Shown here: positions 24,627 to 33,061 of the stretch, piece after piece
Layout of the letters: the number at the start of each line of letters is the position of its first letter
Numbering within the stretch: the stretch's first letter is position 1
Assembly (NCBI RefSeq): GCF_013044515.1
Contig: NZ_JABEPR010000002.1
Coordinates: 744,001-808,000 of the forward strand
Direction of reading: 5' to 3'
DNA: 64,000 nt
Source: Sphingomonas sp. ID1715
GTDB lineage: Bacteria; Pseudomonadota; Alphaproteobacteria; Sphingomonadales; Sphingomonadaceae
Notes under the pieces: model-generated
What the model was told of the DNA's origin: nothing
Databases searched by the model: none
The model's input: only the letters and a program-made list of their open reading frames with translations
Program-made: the position numbers and the translations under genes

Positions 24627-27284
24627 GGCCCTCAACGCGGCTTGCGCCGCCGCAAGCCGGGCGATGGGCACGCGGTAGGGAGAAGCGCTGACGTAATCGA
24701 GGCCGACGCTTTCGCAAAAGGCGATGGAGGCGGGATCGCCACCATGTTCGCCGCAGATGCCGAGCTTGATGTCGGAACGCGTCTGGCGGCCGCGTTCGGC
24801 GGCGAGCGAGATCAGCTCGCCGACGCCTTCGATATCGAGGCTGACGAACGGATCGCGGGCGAAAATGCCCTTGTCGACATAAGTCGTCAGGAAGCGCCCG
24901 GCATCGTCGCGGCTGACGCCCAAGGTGGTCTGGGTCAGGTCGTTGGTGCCGAAGCTGAAGAACTGGCCGACCTCGGCGATCTCGCCCGCCTTCAAGGCCG
25001 CGCGCGGCAGTTCGATCATTGTGCCGACCAGATATTCGATGCGCCGCCCCTTCTCGGCGAACACCGCCTCGGCGGTGCGGTCGATCACCTCCTTCATCAG
25101 CTCGAGCTCGCGCTTCGTCGCGACGAGCGGCACCATCACTTCGGGAATAGGCGCGGCACCGGATTTCTCCGCCACCTCGACCGCTGCCTCGAAGATCGCG
25201 CGCGCCTGCATTTCGTAGATTTCGGGATAGGTGACGCCCAGCCGGCAGCCGCGATGACCGAGCATCGGGTTGAACTCGTGCAGTTCCGCCGCGCGGCGTT
25301 TGAGCGCCTCGACGCCGATGCCTGCGGCTTCGGCGACTTCGGCGAACTCTTCTTCCTCGTGGGGTAGGAATTCGTGCAGCGGCGGGTCGAGCAGGCGGAT
25401 GGTGACCGGCAAGCCGGCCATGATCTCGAAAATCTCGGCAAAGTCGCTGCGCTGTTCGGGGAGCAATTTGGCAAGTGCGGCGCGGCGGCCCTTTTCGCTG
25501 TCGGCCAGAATCATCTGGCGGACGGCGGTAATCCGCGCCGCATCGAAGAACATGTGCTCGGTGCGACACAGGCCAATGCCCTCCGCGCCGAAGCCGCGCG
25601 CGGTGCGGCAGTCGAGCGGGGTTTCGGCATTGGTGCGAACCTTCAGCCGCCGCACGCCATCGGCCCATTCCATCAACGTGCCGAAATCGCCGGCCAGTTC
25701 CGGCTGCACCGTCGGCACGGCACCCGCCATCACTTCGCCCGTCGCGCCGTCGATGGTGATGACATCGCCTTCCTTGATCGTGCGGTCGCCGATGCGGAAC
25801 AGCTTCGCCTTGGCGTCGATCGCGAGCGTGCCGGCGCCGGAGACGCAAGGGCGGCCCATGCCGCGCGCCACCACGGCCGCGTGGCTGGTCATGCCGCCGC
25901 GCGCGGTCAGGATGCCCTTGGCCGCGTGCATGCCGTGAATGTCTTCCGGGCTGGTCTCGATGCGGACGAGAATGACGGCCGCGCCGAGCTGCGCGCGCGT
26001 TTCGGCCGTGTCGGCGTCGAACACCACTTCGCCCGACGCGGCGCCCGGAGAAGCGGGCAGGCCCTTGGTCAGCACGTCGCGCTCGGCCTCGGGGTCGAGC
26101 GTCGGGTGGAGCAATTGGTCGAGCGCCTGTGGGTCGACGCGACCGACCGCCTCGCTCTTCGTGATCAACCCTTCCTCGGCCATGTCGACGGCAATCTTTA
26201 GCGCCGCCTTGGCGGTGCGCTTGCCGCTCCGCGTCTGCAGCATCCACAGCTTGCCGCGTTCGACGGTGAACTCGATGTCCTGCATGTCGCGATAGTGAGT
26301 CTCGAGTAGGTCGAAGACCCGGGCGAGCTCGGCATAGGTCTCCGGCATCGCCTCTTCCATGCTGAGCGGCTTGGCGCCGGCCTGCTCGCGCGCGGTGCGG
26401 GTGAGATATTGCGGCGTGCGGATGCCGGCGACCACGTCTTCACCCTGCGCGTTGATCAGGAACTCGCCATAATAAGCGCGCTCGCCGGTCGACGGGTTGC
26501 GGGTAAAGGCGACGCCGGTGGCGCTCGTCTCGCCCATATTGCCGAACACCATCGCCTGGACGTTGACGGCCGTACCCCAGTCGCCGGGAATGTCGTTCAG
26601 CCGGCGATAGACCTTGGCGCGGTCCGATTCCCACGACCCGAACACCGCGCCGATCGCGCCCCAGAGCTGGTCGTGCACGTCCTGCGGGAAGGGCTTGCCC
26701 CATTGCTCCTGGACCAGCCGCTTGTACTCGCCGACGAGCTTGCGCCAATCCTCGGCCGACATGTCGGTATCGAGGAAGTGACCCTGGTCTTCCTTGGCGA
26801 TCTCCAGCGCTTCCTCGAACGCGCCGTGATCCAGGCCGAGCACGACGTCCGCATACATCTGGATGAAGCGGCGATAGCTGTCCCAGGCAAAGCGCTCGTC
26901 GCCGCTGGTAGCGGCCAGGCCCTGCACCGTCTCGTCATTGAGGCCGAGGTTCAGCACCGTGTCCATCATGCCCGGCATCGACACGCGCGCGCCGGAGCGG
27001 ACCGAGACGAGCAGCGGGTCGGCGGGGTTGCCGAAGCTTTTGCCGGTGACGCCCTCGATATGGGCGAGGCCCTGCGCGACTTCCGCCTTCACGCTGTCGG
27101 GGAACGTCTGGCCCTCGGCATAATAGCGGGTGCACATTTCGGTGCTGATCGTGAAGCCCGGCGGCACCGGCAGGCCGATCGACGCCATGCCATCGAGGTT
27201 CGCCCCCTTGCCGCCGAGCAGTTCCTTGCCGAGCCCCCGCCCGTCCGACACTCCACCGCCGAAGCGGTACACGTACTGCGTCAT
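24624..27284 (-). CDS. ppdK: Pyruvate, phosphate dikinase
   Basis: An 886-residue enzyme interconverting pyruvate, ATP and phosphate with PEP, AMP and pyrophosphate. The N-terminal ATP-grasp domain begins near GGKGANLDGM (24-33). The swivelling phosphohistidine domain has GGMTSHAAVVARG with catalytic His468 and the regulatory Thr466. The C-terminal TIM barrel holds the GICGEHGGDP loop. With gpmA and the TCA genes elsewhere in the window it serves glycolysis or gluconeogenesis. The ATG at 27284 (MTQYVYRFGGG) has GAAGGGGAA upstream; an in-frame ATG ten codons earlier is less likely. It follows glyS by 56 bases, and its TAG lies inside the candidate rpoB promoter. Confidence 0.98.
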   Translation of the reverse strand: MTQYVYRFGGGVSDGRGLGKELLGGKGANLDGMASIGLPVPPGFTISTEMCTRYYAEGQTFPDSVKAEVAQGLAHIEGVTGKSFGNPADPLLVSVRSGARVSMPGMMDTVLNLGLNDETVQGLAATSGDERFAWDSYRRFIQMYADVVLGLDHGAFEEALEIAKEDQGHFLDTDMSAEDWRKLVGEYKRLVQEQWGKPFPQDVHDQLWGAIGAVFGSWESDRAKVYRRLNDIPGDWGTAVNVQAMVFGNMGETSATGVAFTRNPSTGERAYYGEFLINAQGEDVVAGIRTPQYLTRTAREQAGAKPLSMEEAMPETYAELARVFDLLETHYRDMQDIEFTVERGKLWMLQTRSGKRTAKAALKIAVDMAEEGLITKSEAVGRVDPQALDQLLHPTLDPEAERDVLTKGLPASPGAASGEVVFDADTAETRAQLGAAVILVRIETSPEDIHGMHAAKGILTARGGMTSHAAVVARGMGRPCVSGAGTLAIDAKAKLFRIGDRTIKEGDVITIDGATGEVMAGAVPTVQPELAGDFGTLMEWADGVRRLKVRTNAETPLDCRTARGFGAEGIGLCRTEHMFFDAARITAVRQMILADSEKGRRAALAKLLPEQRSDFAEIFEIMAGLPVTIRLLDPPLHEFLPHEEEEFAEVAEAAGIGVEALKRRAAELHEFNPMLGHRGCRLGVTYPEIYEMQARAIFEAAVEVAEKSGAAPIPEVMVPLVATKRELELMKEVIDRTAEAVFAEKGRRIEYLVGTMIELPRAALKAGEIAEVGQFFSFGTNDLTQTTLGVSRDDAGRFLTTYVDKGIFARDPFVSLDIEGVGELISLAAERGRQTRSDIKLGICGEHGGDPASIAFCESVGLDYVSASPYRVPIARLAAAQAALRA

Positions 27285-27340
27285 CGATTCCCCTTCAGCG
27301 TGGCGAATGTTCACAAAAGGTCGCGGTGGCCATGGGCGGC

Positions 27341-29776
27341 TCAGCCCTCGATCCTGGAGAAATCGGCGACCTGGTGCACCGCGTCGCGCATGCGCGCGAG
27401 CAGGTTCAGCCGCGCCGCGCGCCTGGCGGGATCGGCGTCGTTCACCGTCACCTTGTCAAAGAACGCGTCCACCGGAGCGCGCAAGCTCGCCAGCGCCGCC
27501 ATCGCCCCCTCGAAATCCTCCGCCGCGACCGCCGCCCGCGCGCGCGGCTCGGCCGAATCGAGCGCGGCGATCAGCGAGCTTTCCTCAGGCTCGGGGGTGT
27601 AGGACAGGATTTTCTCATGCGCCGAGATCGCGTCGCGCAGATCCTCGGCCATGACGAAGGGGTCTTCCTCGCCGGTCTGGGGGATGCCTTGTACATCTCC
27701 TCCGCCGTTCTCCTGCGAAAGCAGGAGCCCAGGGTTGCCCCGTACCGCTTCTCCCTGGGCCCCTGCTTGCGCAGGGGAACTGGGCGGCCACGCCTCCTTC
27801 TTCAGGATGTTCGCCGCGCGCTTGTAGCCGGCGAGCAGGTCGCGGCCCTCCGCCGTCTCGATGAAGGATTGCAGCGCCTTCACCCGCGCGAGCAGGCGGA
27901 CGAGGTCGTCCTCCCCGCCGAGCGCGAACACCGCGTCGATCAGGTCGTGGCGGACGCCCGCTTCGCGCTGCTGGACCTTGAGGCGGTCCGCGAAGAAGTC
28001 GGGAATAGCGTCCACGATGAGTTCGCCGACATCCAGGTTCTTCAACCATGTCGATGCTTCCTCATATTCAACATCTGGCATGTCGTAGTGGAAGCGTTCG
28101 CGGACGAAACCTCTCAATGCGCTTGCAACGAGCCGCTCCAAGCTCACCCTAACGCGATTATCCAAAATAAGCTGAATAGAACTCAAGGCAGCTCGACGCA
28201 GTGCGAACGGATCACGCGACCCGGTAGGCCGCTCCTTGATCCCAAAGAAGCCAATGATAGTATCCAGCTTGTCCGCCAAACTCACCGCGACGGTCACCGG
28301 CGCGGTCGGCACTTCGTCGCCTTGGCCGACAGGTTTGTAGTGATCGCGGATGGCGTCCGCGACTTGCGGCGGCAGGCCCTGGGCGCGGGCGTAATAGCCG
28401 CCCATCACGCCTTGCAGCTCGGGGAACTCGCCGACCATGCCGGTGACGAGGTCGGCCTTGCAGAGGCGGGCGGCCTGTTCGGCGAGGTCTGCGAGTTCTT
28501 GATCCTCCCCTGCGACACGCAGGGGAGGGGGACCGGCGGAGCCGGTGGAGGGGCCGGCCGCGGAGCGGGCGGAAGCCGCACCCTCCGCTTCGCTTCGGGC
28601 CCCTCCACCATGCTGCGCATGGTCCCCCTCCCCTGAGCGTTGCTCAGGGGAGGATTTGACGATCCCCTCTTCCACCAGCCAGCGGGCGAGCTTGGCGACG
28701 CGCTCGACCTTGTCGGCGACAGTGCCGAGCTTTTCGTGGAAGACGATCTTTTCGAGCTTGGGCAGCTGGTCCTGGAGCGGGACCTTCAGGTCCTGTTCCC
28801 AGAAGAATTTGGCGTCCGACAGGCGGGCGGCGAGCACCTTCTGGTTGCCGGCAACAATGGCGACGCCGCGGTCGCGCGGCTCCACATTCGCGGTGCAGAT
28901 GAAGTTGGGAACGAGCTTGCCGCCAGCATCCAGGCAGGCGAAATATTTCTGGTTGGTCGCCATGGTGAGCTGGATCACCTCGGGCGGGACCTCCAGGAAG
29001 CTGGCGTCGAAGCTGCCGAGCAAGGGCACCGGCCATTCGGTCAGCCCGGCATTTTCGGCGAGCAGCGCCTCGTCGCGGACGAGGGTGAGGCCGGCCTGGG
29101 CGGCGACGGTGGTCGCGCCTTCCGCGATAATGCTCTCGCGCTCCTCGTGATCGACGATGACGTGGCAGGCGCGCAGCTTGGCGGCGTAATCCTCGGCCGA
29201 GCCGATGGTGATGCGGCCGGGGTGGTGGAAGCGGTGGCCGACGGTCGCGGCGCCGGAGGCGATGCCGTCGATCTCGAACGGCACGATCTCTTCACCCAGG
29301 AGGGCGATGATGCCCTGCAGCGGGCGGACCCAGCGCAGGCTCTCGGTCGATTGCGAGGCCGCGCCCCAGCGCATCGACTTGGGCCAGGGAAAGGCGCGGA
29401 CGATGGCCGGAATGGCCTCGGCCAGCACCGCGGCCGTGGCGCGGCCGGGCTTATCGATCACGGCGAAGTACACGCCGTCGCGATCGGTGAGCTGGTCCTG
29501 GGTGAGGCCAGTCTTGCGGAGGAAGCCTTCGAGCGCCTGCGGGGGCGCGGAGGTGCGCGGGCCTTTCAGCTCCTCGCGTACGGCTTCGGTCTCGGCGGGC
29601 AGGTCGCGGGCGATCAGAGCGAGCCGGCGGGGGGTCGAGAAGGTCTCGATTGCCGCTGCCTTGAGACCGGCCTTGGCGATCTCGGCTGCGAACAGCCGCG
29701 CCAGATCGTCGCGCGCGCGAGCCTGCATGCGAGCGGGGATTTCTTCCGACAGGAGTTCGAGGAGGAAATCAGTCAC
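27341..29776 (-). CDS. glyS: Glycyl-tRNA synthetase beta subunit with two palindrome-encoded insertions
   Basis: The beta subunit of the alpha2beta2 glycyl-tRNA synthetase, needed for tRNA-Gly binding. It has 811 residues against about 690-750 usual for the family. Family sequences include TDFLLELLSEEIPARM at the start, VHRF-like GHRFHHPG (near 180), TMATNQKYF (271-279), NFICTANVEP, ADKVERV and DPFALRRAALSSIQLIL. Residues about 375-425 and 666-690 match no family sequence and correspond exactly to palindromic DNA repeats (28503-28654 and 27707-27780), read through in frame. The start is the GTG at 29776; AGGGGAAC from the end of a third palindrome acts as ribosome site. The frame is intact, so the protein is probably functional despite the inserts. 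Confidence 0.93.
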   Translation of the reverse strand: MTDFLLELLSEEIPARMQARARDDLARLFAAEIAKAGLKAAAIETFSTPRRLALIARDLPAETEAVREELKGPRTSAPPQALEGFLRKTGLTQDQLTDRDGVYFAVIDKPGRATAAVLAEAIPAIVRAFPWPKSMRWGAASQSTESLRWVRPLQGIIALLGEEIVPFEIDGIASGAATVGHRFHHPGRITIGSAEDYAAKLRACHVIVDHEERESIIAEGATTVAAQAGLTLVRDEALLAENAGLTEWPVPLLGSFDASFLEVPPEVIQLTMATNQKYFACLDAGGKLVPNFICTANVEPRDRGVAIVAGNQKVLAARLSDAKFFWEQDLKVPLQDQLPKLEKIVFHEKLGTVADKVERVAKLARWLVEEGIVKSSPEQRSGEGDHAQHGGGARSEAEGAASARSAAGPSTGSAGPPPLRVAGEDQELADLAEQAARLCKADLVTGMVGEFPELQGVMGGYYARAQGLPPQVADAIRDHYKPVGQGDEVPTAPVTVAVSLADKLDTIIGFFGIKERPTGSRDPFALRRAALSSIQLILDNRVRVSLERLVASALRGFVRERFHYDMPDVEYEEASTWLKNLDVGELIVDAIPDFFADRLKVQQREAGVRHDLIDAVFALGGEDDLVRLLARVKALQSFIETAEGRDLLAGYKRAANILKKEAWPPSSPAQAGAQGEAVRGNPGLLLSQENGGGDVQGIPQTGEEDPFVMAEDLRDAISAHEKILSYTPEPEESSLIAALDSAEPRARAAVAAEDFEGAMAALASLRAPVDAFFDKVTVNDADPARRAARLNLLARMRDAVHQVADFSRIEG
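27707..27780. repeat. 74-bp palindromic repeat inside glyS (family of GTTCCCCTGCGAAAGCAGGGG)
   Basis: The arms GTTCTCCTGCGAAAGCAGGA and CCCTGCTTGCGCAGGGGAAC enclose CCCAGGG...CCCTGGG. The same family is at 29780-29848, 52172-52249 and, degraded, 52564-52634. Here it is wholly coding and adds about 25 residues, SSPAQAGAQGEAV...SQENGG, near the C-terminus of GlyS. Confidence 0.9.
28503..28654. repeat. 152-bp complex palindromic repeat inside glyS
   Basis: The outer arms TCCTCCCCTGCG...CGCAGGGGAGGGGG and CCCCCTCCCCTGAG...CTCAGGGGAGGA each form a hairpin and also pair with each other. The inner GGTGGAGGGGC/GCCCCTCCACC pair is nested between them. The same architecture, 154 bases long, recurs at 56845-56998 between odhA and sucD. 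Here it is in frame and encodes about 50 Gly/Ala/Ser-rich residues of GlyS (375-425). Confidence 0.9.
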
Positions 29777-29779
29777 TTC

Positions 29780-29848
29780 GTTCCCCTGCGAAAGCAGGGG
29801 TCCAGCCCTGAGCAGAGGACTCCTGGGCCCCTGCTGTTGCAGGGGCAC
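29780..29848. repeat. Palindromic repeat between glyQ and glyS
   Basis: A 69-base copy of the GTTCCCCTGCGAAAGCAGGGG family, with the right arm slightly changed (CTGCTGTTGCAGGGGCAC). It ends three bases before the glyS GTG, so its terminal CAGGGGAAC supplies the apparent Shine-Dalgarno sequence of glyS. Confidence 0.9.
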
Positions 29849-29863
29849 AGTCCATTGCCCGCC

Positions 29864-30751
29864 TCACGCCGCCCACCCGTTCTTTTCCATCCAGGCGGCG
29901 CAGGCGCCTTTGGCGAGGTCGCGGACGCGGCCGATATAGGCTTGCCGCTCGGCGACCGAGATCACGCCGCGGGCCTGGAGCAGGTTGAAGATATGGCTTG
30001 CCTTGATCGCCTGTTCATAGGCCGGGATGGGCAGCTTCTTGTCGAGGCAGTTCTCGCACTCGGCGGCGGCCTTCCGGAAGCCGTCGAACAGGCTGTCGGT
30101 GTTCGCGACCTCGAAATTCCAGGTCGACATCTGCTTTTCGTTCTCGAGGAACACGTCGCCATAGGTCGTGCCGCGGCCGTTGAAATCGAGGTCGTACACC
30201 CGGTCGACATTCTGGATGTACATGGCGAGCCGTTCGAGCCCGTAGGTGAGCTCGCCGGCCACGGGCTTGCAGTCGAAGCCGCCCATCTGCTGGAAATAGG
30301 TGAACTGGGTCACCTCCATGCCGTCGCACCAGACTTCCCAGCCCAGGCCCCAGGCGCCGAGCGTCGGCGATTCCCAGTCATCCTCGACGAAGCGGATATC
30401 GTGCTTGAGCAGATCGAGGCCGATCGCCTTCAGGCTGCCAAGATAGAGATCCTGCAAGTCGGGCGGGCTCGGCTTCAGGATCACCTGATATTGGTAATAA
30501 TGCTGCAGCCGGTTCGGGTTCTCGCCATAGCGGCCGTCGGTCGGCCTACGGCAGGGCTGGACGAAGGCGGCGTTCCACGGCTCCGGCCCGAGCGCGCGCA
30601 GGGTCGTCGCGGTGTGGAAGGTGCCGGCGCCCATTTCCATGTCATAGGGCTGCAGGATCACGCAGCCCTGATCCGCCCAATAGCGGTGGAGCGCGAGGAT
30701 CAGGTCCTGGAAGCTGGGGGCGGTCTCGGGCACGGGGCTTCGCACGTGCAA
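29864..30751 (-). CDS. glyQ: Glycyl-tRNA synthetase alpha subunit
   Basis: The 295-residue catalytic alpha subunit. Family landmarks are [18 protein letters not shown] (13-30), [14 protein letters not shown]-like region at 34-47 (here GTFHTAT), the [22 protein letters not shown] block that forms class II motif 2, and [21 protein letters not shown]. It activates glycine and works with GlyS encoded next on the same strand; an 87-base gap with a palindromic repeat separates them. A short N-terminal stretch (1-11) may vary with start choice. Upstream is a lipoprotein gene, 35 bases away. Confidence 0.97.
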   Translation of the reverse strand: MHVRSPVPETAPSFQDLILALHRYWADQGCVILQPYDMEMGAGTFHTATTLRALGPEPWNAAFVQPCRRPTDGRYGENPNRLQHYYQYQVILKPSPPDLQDLYLGSLKAIGLDLLKHDIRFVEDDWESPTLGAWGLGWEVWCDGMEVTQFTYFQQMGGFDCKPVAGELTYGLERLAMYIQNVDRVYDLDFNGRGTTYGDVFLENEKQMSTWNFEVANTDSLFDGFRKAAAECENCLDKKLPIPAYEQAIKASHIFNLLQARGVISVAERQAYIGRVRDLAKGACAAWMEKNGWAA

Positions 30752-30786
30752 TATGGCGCAGGGCCGGTCAACACTTCCCTGTGAGG

Positions 30787-31065
30787 TTAATAATCCCAGC
30801 TTTCGCGCTGCATGGCGCGGCGTTGGCGTTCGACTTCCTTGCGGCGGCGTTCCTCGGCCTTTTGCCGGGCGCGTTCTTCCTTGGCGAGTTGCTCTTCCTG
30901 GCGGCGGATTTCGCGGCCGCGCTTTTCATCGGCTTCGGACTGGCTGGTGGTGAGCTTGTCGGCCGTCCAGCCGACCGCCTTGACCGGCATGGTGGCGACG
31001 TCGAGCGCCGTCTTGGCGAGGCAGCCGCCGAGCGTCAGCGGCAGGAGAAGAAGCAAAGCACGCAC
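30787..31065 (-). CDS. Small lipoprotein with charged coiled-coil tail
   Basis: A 92-residue predicted lipoprotein starting at GTG 31065, with AGGGG six bases upstream. The signal is a Leu run with lipobox LGGC (Cys15). After a short region ([14 protein letters not shown]), residues about 44-88 are an almost continuous Glu/Arg/Lys/Gln helix, likely a coiled coil or an extended helix. I do not recognise the family; similar genes next to glyQ in sphingomonads are annotated as hypothetical (recollection). A longer frame from 31116 would put residues before the signal and is unlikely. Confidence 0.65.
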   Translation of the reverse strand: MRALLLLLPLTLGGCLAKTALDVATMPVKAVGWTADKLTTSQSEADEKRGREIRRQEEQLAKEERARQKAEERRRKEVERQRRAMQRESWDY

Positions 31066-31139
31066 GGACGACCCCTGAAATGATTTGCCGAGCACGCTAG
31101 GCGGGTCCACCTTCACAGTCCATGAACGGGAGGGGTGGC

Positions 31140-31919
31140 ATGGACGTGACGGTGATCACCGGCGCTTCGGCGGGACTGGGCGAAGGCTTTGCGCGGGCAT
31201 TGGCGGCGCAGAAGCGCAACCTGCTGCTGGTCGCACGCCGCGAGGACCGGCTCGCTGCCCTCGCGATCGAGCTGGCTGAGCGGCATGGCGTGGCGGTCGA
31301 GACGCTGGCGCTCGATCTTGCAGCCGATGATGCCGGCATGACGCTGATGCGGGAGGCGGGCGAGCGTGGCCTCGTCATCGACCAGCTGATCAACAATGCC
31401 GGCTTCGGCGCCCGGGGCGCCTTTGCCGAGATCGGGCTCGACGAGCAGAAGCGCATGATCGCACTCAACTGCACCGCGCTGATGGAGCTGTGCCACCGCG
31501 TGCTGCCCGGCATGATCGAGCGGAAACGGGGCGGCATCCTGAACGTGGCCTCCACCGCTTCCTTCCAGCCCGGGCCGTGGATGGCCGTTTATTATGCCAC
31601 CAAGGCGTTTGTGCTGAGCTTCTCCGAGGCGCTGCATGAGGAAGTGCGCGGAGCCGGCATCAAGGTGGCGGCGCTCTGCCCCGGCCCGACGCGCACCGAA
31701 TTCGCCGATGTCGCCGGCATGGGCGATAGCGAGCTGTTCAAGCGCTTCGCCAGTTCGTCGGACGCGGTGGTGCGCGACGGCCTCGCCGCGCTGGAGAGCA
31801 ATGCGGCGGTGAAGGTCTCGGGCGTGATGAACGCCATCATGGCCGAATCCATTCGCTTCACGCCGCGGCTGCTCGCCCGGCGGATCGCCGGCGGCTTGCA
31901 GAAGACGCGGCAAAGCTAG
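31140..31919 (+). CDS. Short-chain dehydrogenase/reductase
   Basis: A 259-residue classical SDR with a Rossmann fold. The cofactor motif is TGASAGLG (7-14), the structural motif is NNAG (85-88), and the active site is Ser138 with Y151-x3-K155. Arg33-Arg34 after the second strand (VARRED) favours NADP(H). It resembles DltE/YqjQ-type oxidoreductases; the substrate is unknown. The ATG at 31140 is preceded by GGGAGGGG; an in-frame ATG at 31122 lacks a ribosome site. proB follows 35 bases after. Confidence 0.88.
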   Translation: MDVTVITGASAGLGEGFARALAAQKRNLLLVARREDRLAALAIELAERHGVAVETLALDLAADDAGMTLMREAGERGLVIDQLINNAGFGARGAFAEIGLDEQKRMIALNCTALMELCHRVLPGMIERKRGGILNVASTASFQPGPWMAVYYATKAFVLSFSEALHEEVRGAGIKVAALCPGPTRTEFADVAGMGDSELFKRFASSSDAVVRDGLAALESNAAVKVSGVMNAIMAESIRFTPRLLARRIAGGLQKTRQS

Positions 31920-31954
31920 GCACGCGCGCCGGCGTTCGTTAACGCGAAGCCGCG

Positions 31955-33058
31955 ATGCCGCATTTCCCGTCCTCCAACTGCCCGCGCCTGATCGTCAAGA
32001 TCGGATCGGCGCTGCTGGTCGCGTCCGATGGCGGTGTGCGGCGCGCGTGGCTGGCGGGGATCGCGGCGGACATCGCGGAGCGGTGCCGGGCCGGACAGCA
32101 GGTGGCGGTGGTGTCTTCCGGCGCGATTGCCCTGGGCGCGCGGCGGCTGGGGCTGGCAAAGGGCGGCCGCGCTTCATTGGAGGATGCGCAGGCGGCGGCA
32201 GCGACGGGGCAGATCGCGTTGAGCCAGGTCTGGGCCGACGTGCTCGGCGCGCAGGGGCTGACCGCGGCGCAGATGCTGGTGACGCTGGACGATCTGGAAG
32301 ACCGAAGGCGCTATCTCAATGCATCGGCGACGCTCGACCGGCTGCTGAGCCTGGGCGTGGTGCCGGTGATCAACGAGAATGACAGCGTCGCCACGGCCGA
32401 AATCCGCTTCGGCGACAATGACCGGCTGGCCGCACGGGTCGGCCAGGCTGCGGGCGCGGCCGGAGTGCTGCTGCTGTCGGACGTGGACGGGCTTTTCGAC
32501 GCCGACCCGAACAGCCGGCCCGACGCCAGGCTGATCGAGCGGGTCGAGGCGATCGACGATCATATCCTGTCATTCGCCGGCTCGGGTTCGGGCTCAGGCA
32601 TGGGATCGGGAGGGATGCGGTCGAAGCTGGAGGCGGCGCGGATCGCGACCTCCGCCGGCATTGCCCTCACGATCGCCAATGGCCGCACCGAACGGCCGCT
32701 TGGTTCGGATCGCGGCACCTTGTTCGTTGCGCGACCCGGAGCTTCGCCGCGCAAGGCGTGGCTGGCCGGACGGTTGACGGCACGCGGGCGGATCGCGGTC
32801 GATGCCGGCGCCGCCCGCGCCCTCAAGGCCGGATCCAGCCTGCTCGCCGCGGGCGCGGTGGCGATCGACGGACGCTTCGAGCGCGGTGACGTGGTGGATA
32901 TCCTGCATGAAGGGCAGCCCGTCGCACGGGGGCTATCCGAATATGACTCCGCCGATGCAGCGCGCATTCTCCGCACCAAGAGCGATGCGCAGGCCGAAAT
33001 CCTCGGCTATGCGCCCCGCTCCGCCCTCGTCCACCGCGACCATCTCGTCCTGATCTGA
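31955..33058 (+). CDS. proB: Glutamate 5-kinase
   Basis: A 367-residue enzyme making gamma-glutamyl phosphate, the first step of proline synthesis. The amino-acid kinase domain shows VKIGSAL (14-20), VSSGAIALG, NENDSV and SGMGSGGMRSKL (equivalent to the GTGGMxTK loop). A C-terminal PUA domain (about 280-367) is present as in the long form. An unusual GSGSGSGMGSGG run precedes the loop. proA, its usual partner, is 9 kb away on the other strand, so the pathway genes are split. The ATG at 31955 has a weak ribosome site. Confidence 0.96.
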   Translation: MPHFPSSNCPRLIVKIGSALLVASDGGVRRAWLAGIAADIAERCRAGQQVAVVSSGAIALGARRLGLAKGGRASLEDAQAAAATGQIALSQVWADVLGAQGLTAAQMLVTLDDLEDRRRYLNASATLDRLLSLGVVPVINENDSVATAEIRFGDNDRLAARVGQAAGAAGVLLLSDVDGLFDADPNSRPDARLIERVEAIDDHILSFAGSGSGSGMGSGGMRSKLEAARIATSAGIALTIANGRTERPLGSDRGTLFVARPGASPRKAWLAGRLTARGRIAVDAGAARALKAGSSLLAAGAVAIDGRFERGDVVDILHEGQPVARGLSEYDSADAARILRTKSDAQAEILGYAPRSALVHRDHLVLI

Positions 33059-33061
33059 TCC

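Noticed and set aside
27341-29776. A frameshift or pseudogene at glyS because of the repeats
   Set aside because: The frame is open end to end and family motifs are found on both sides of each insert.
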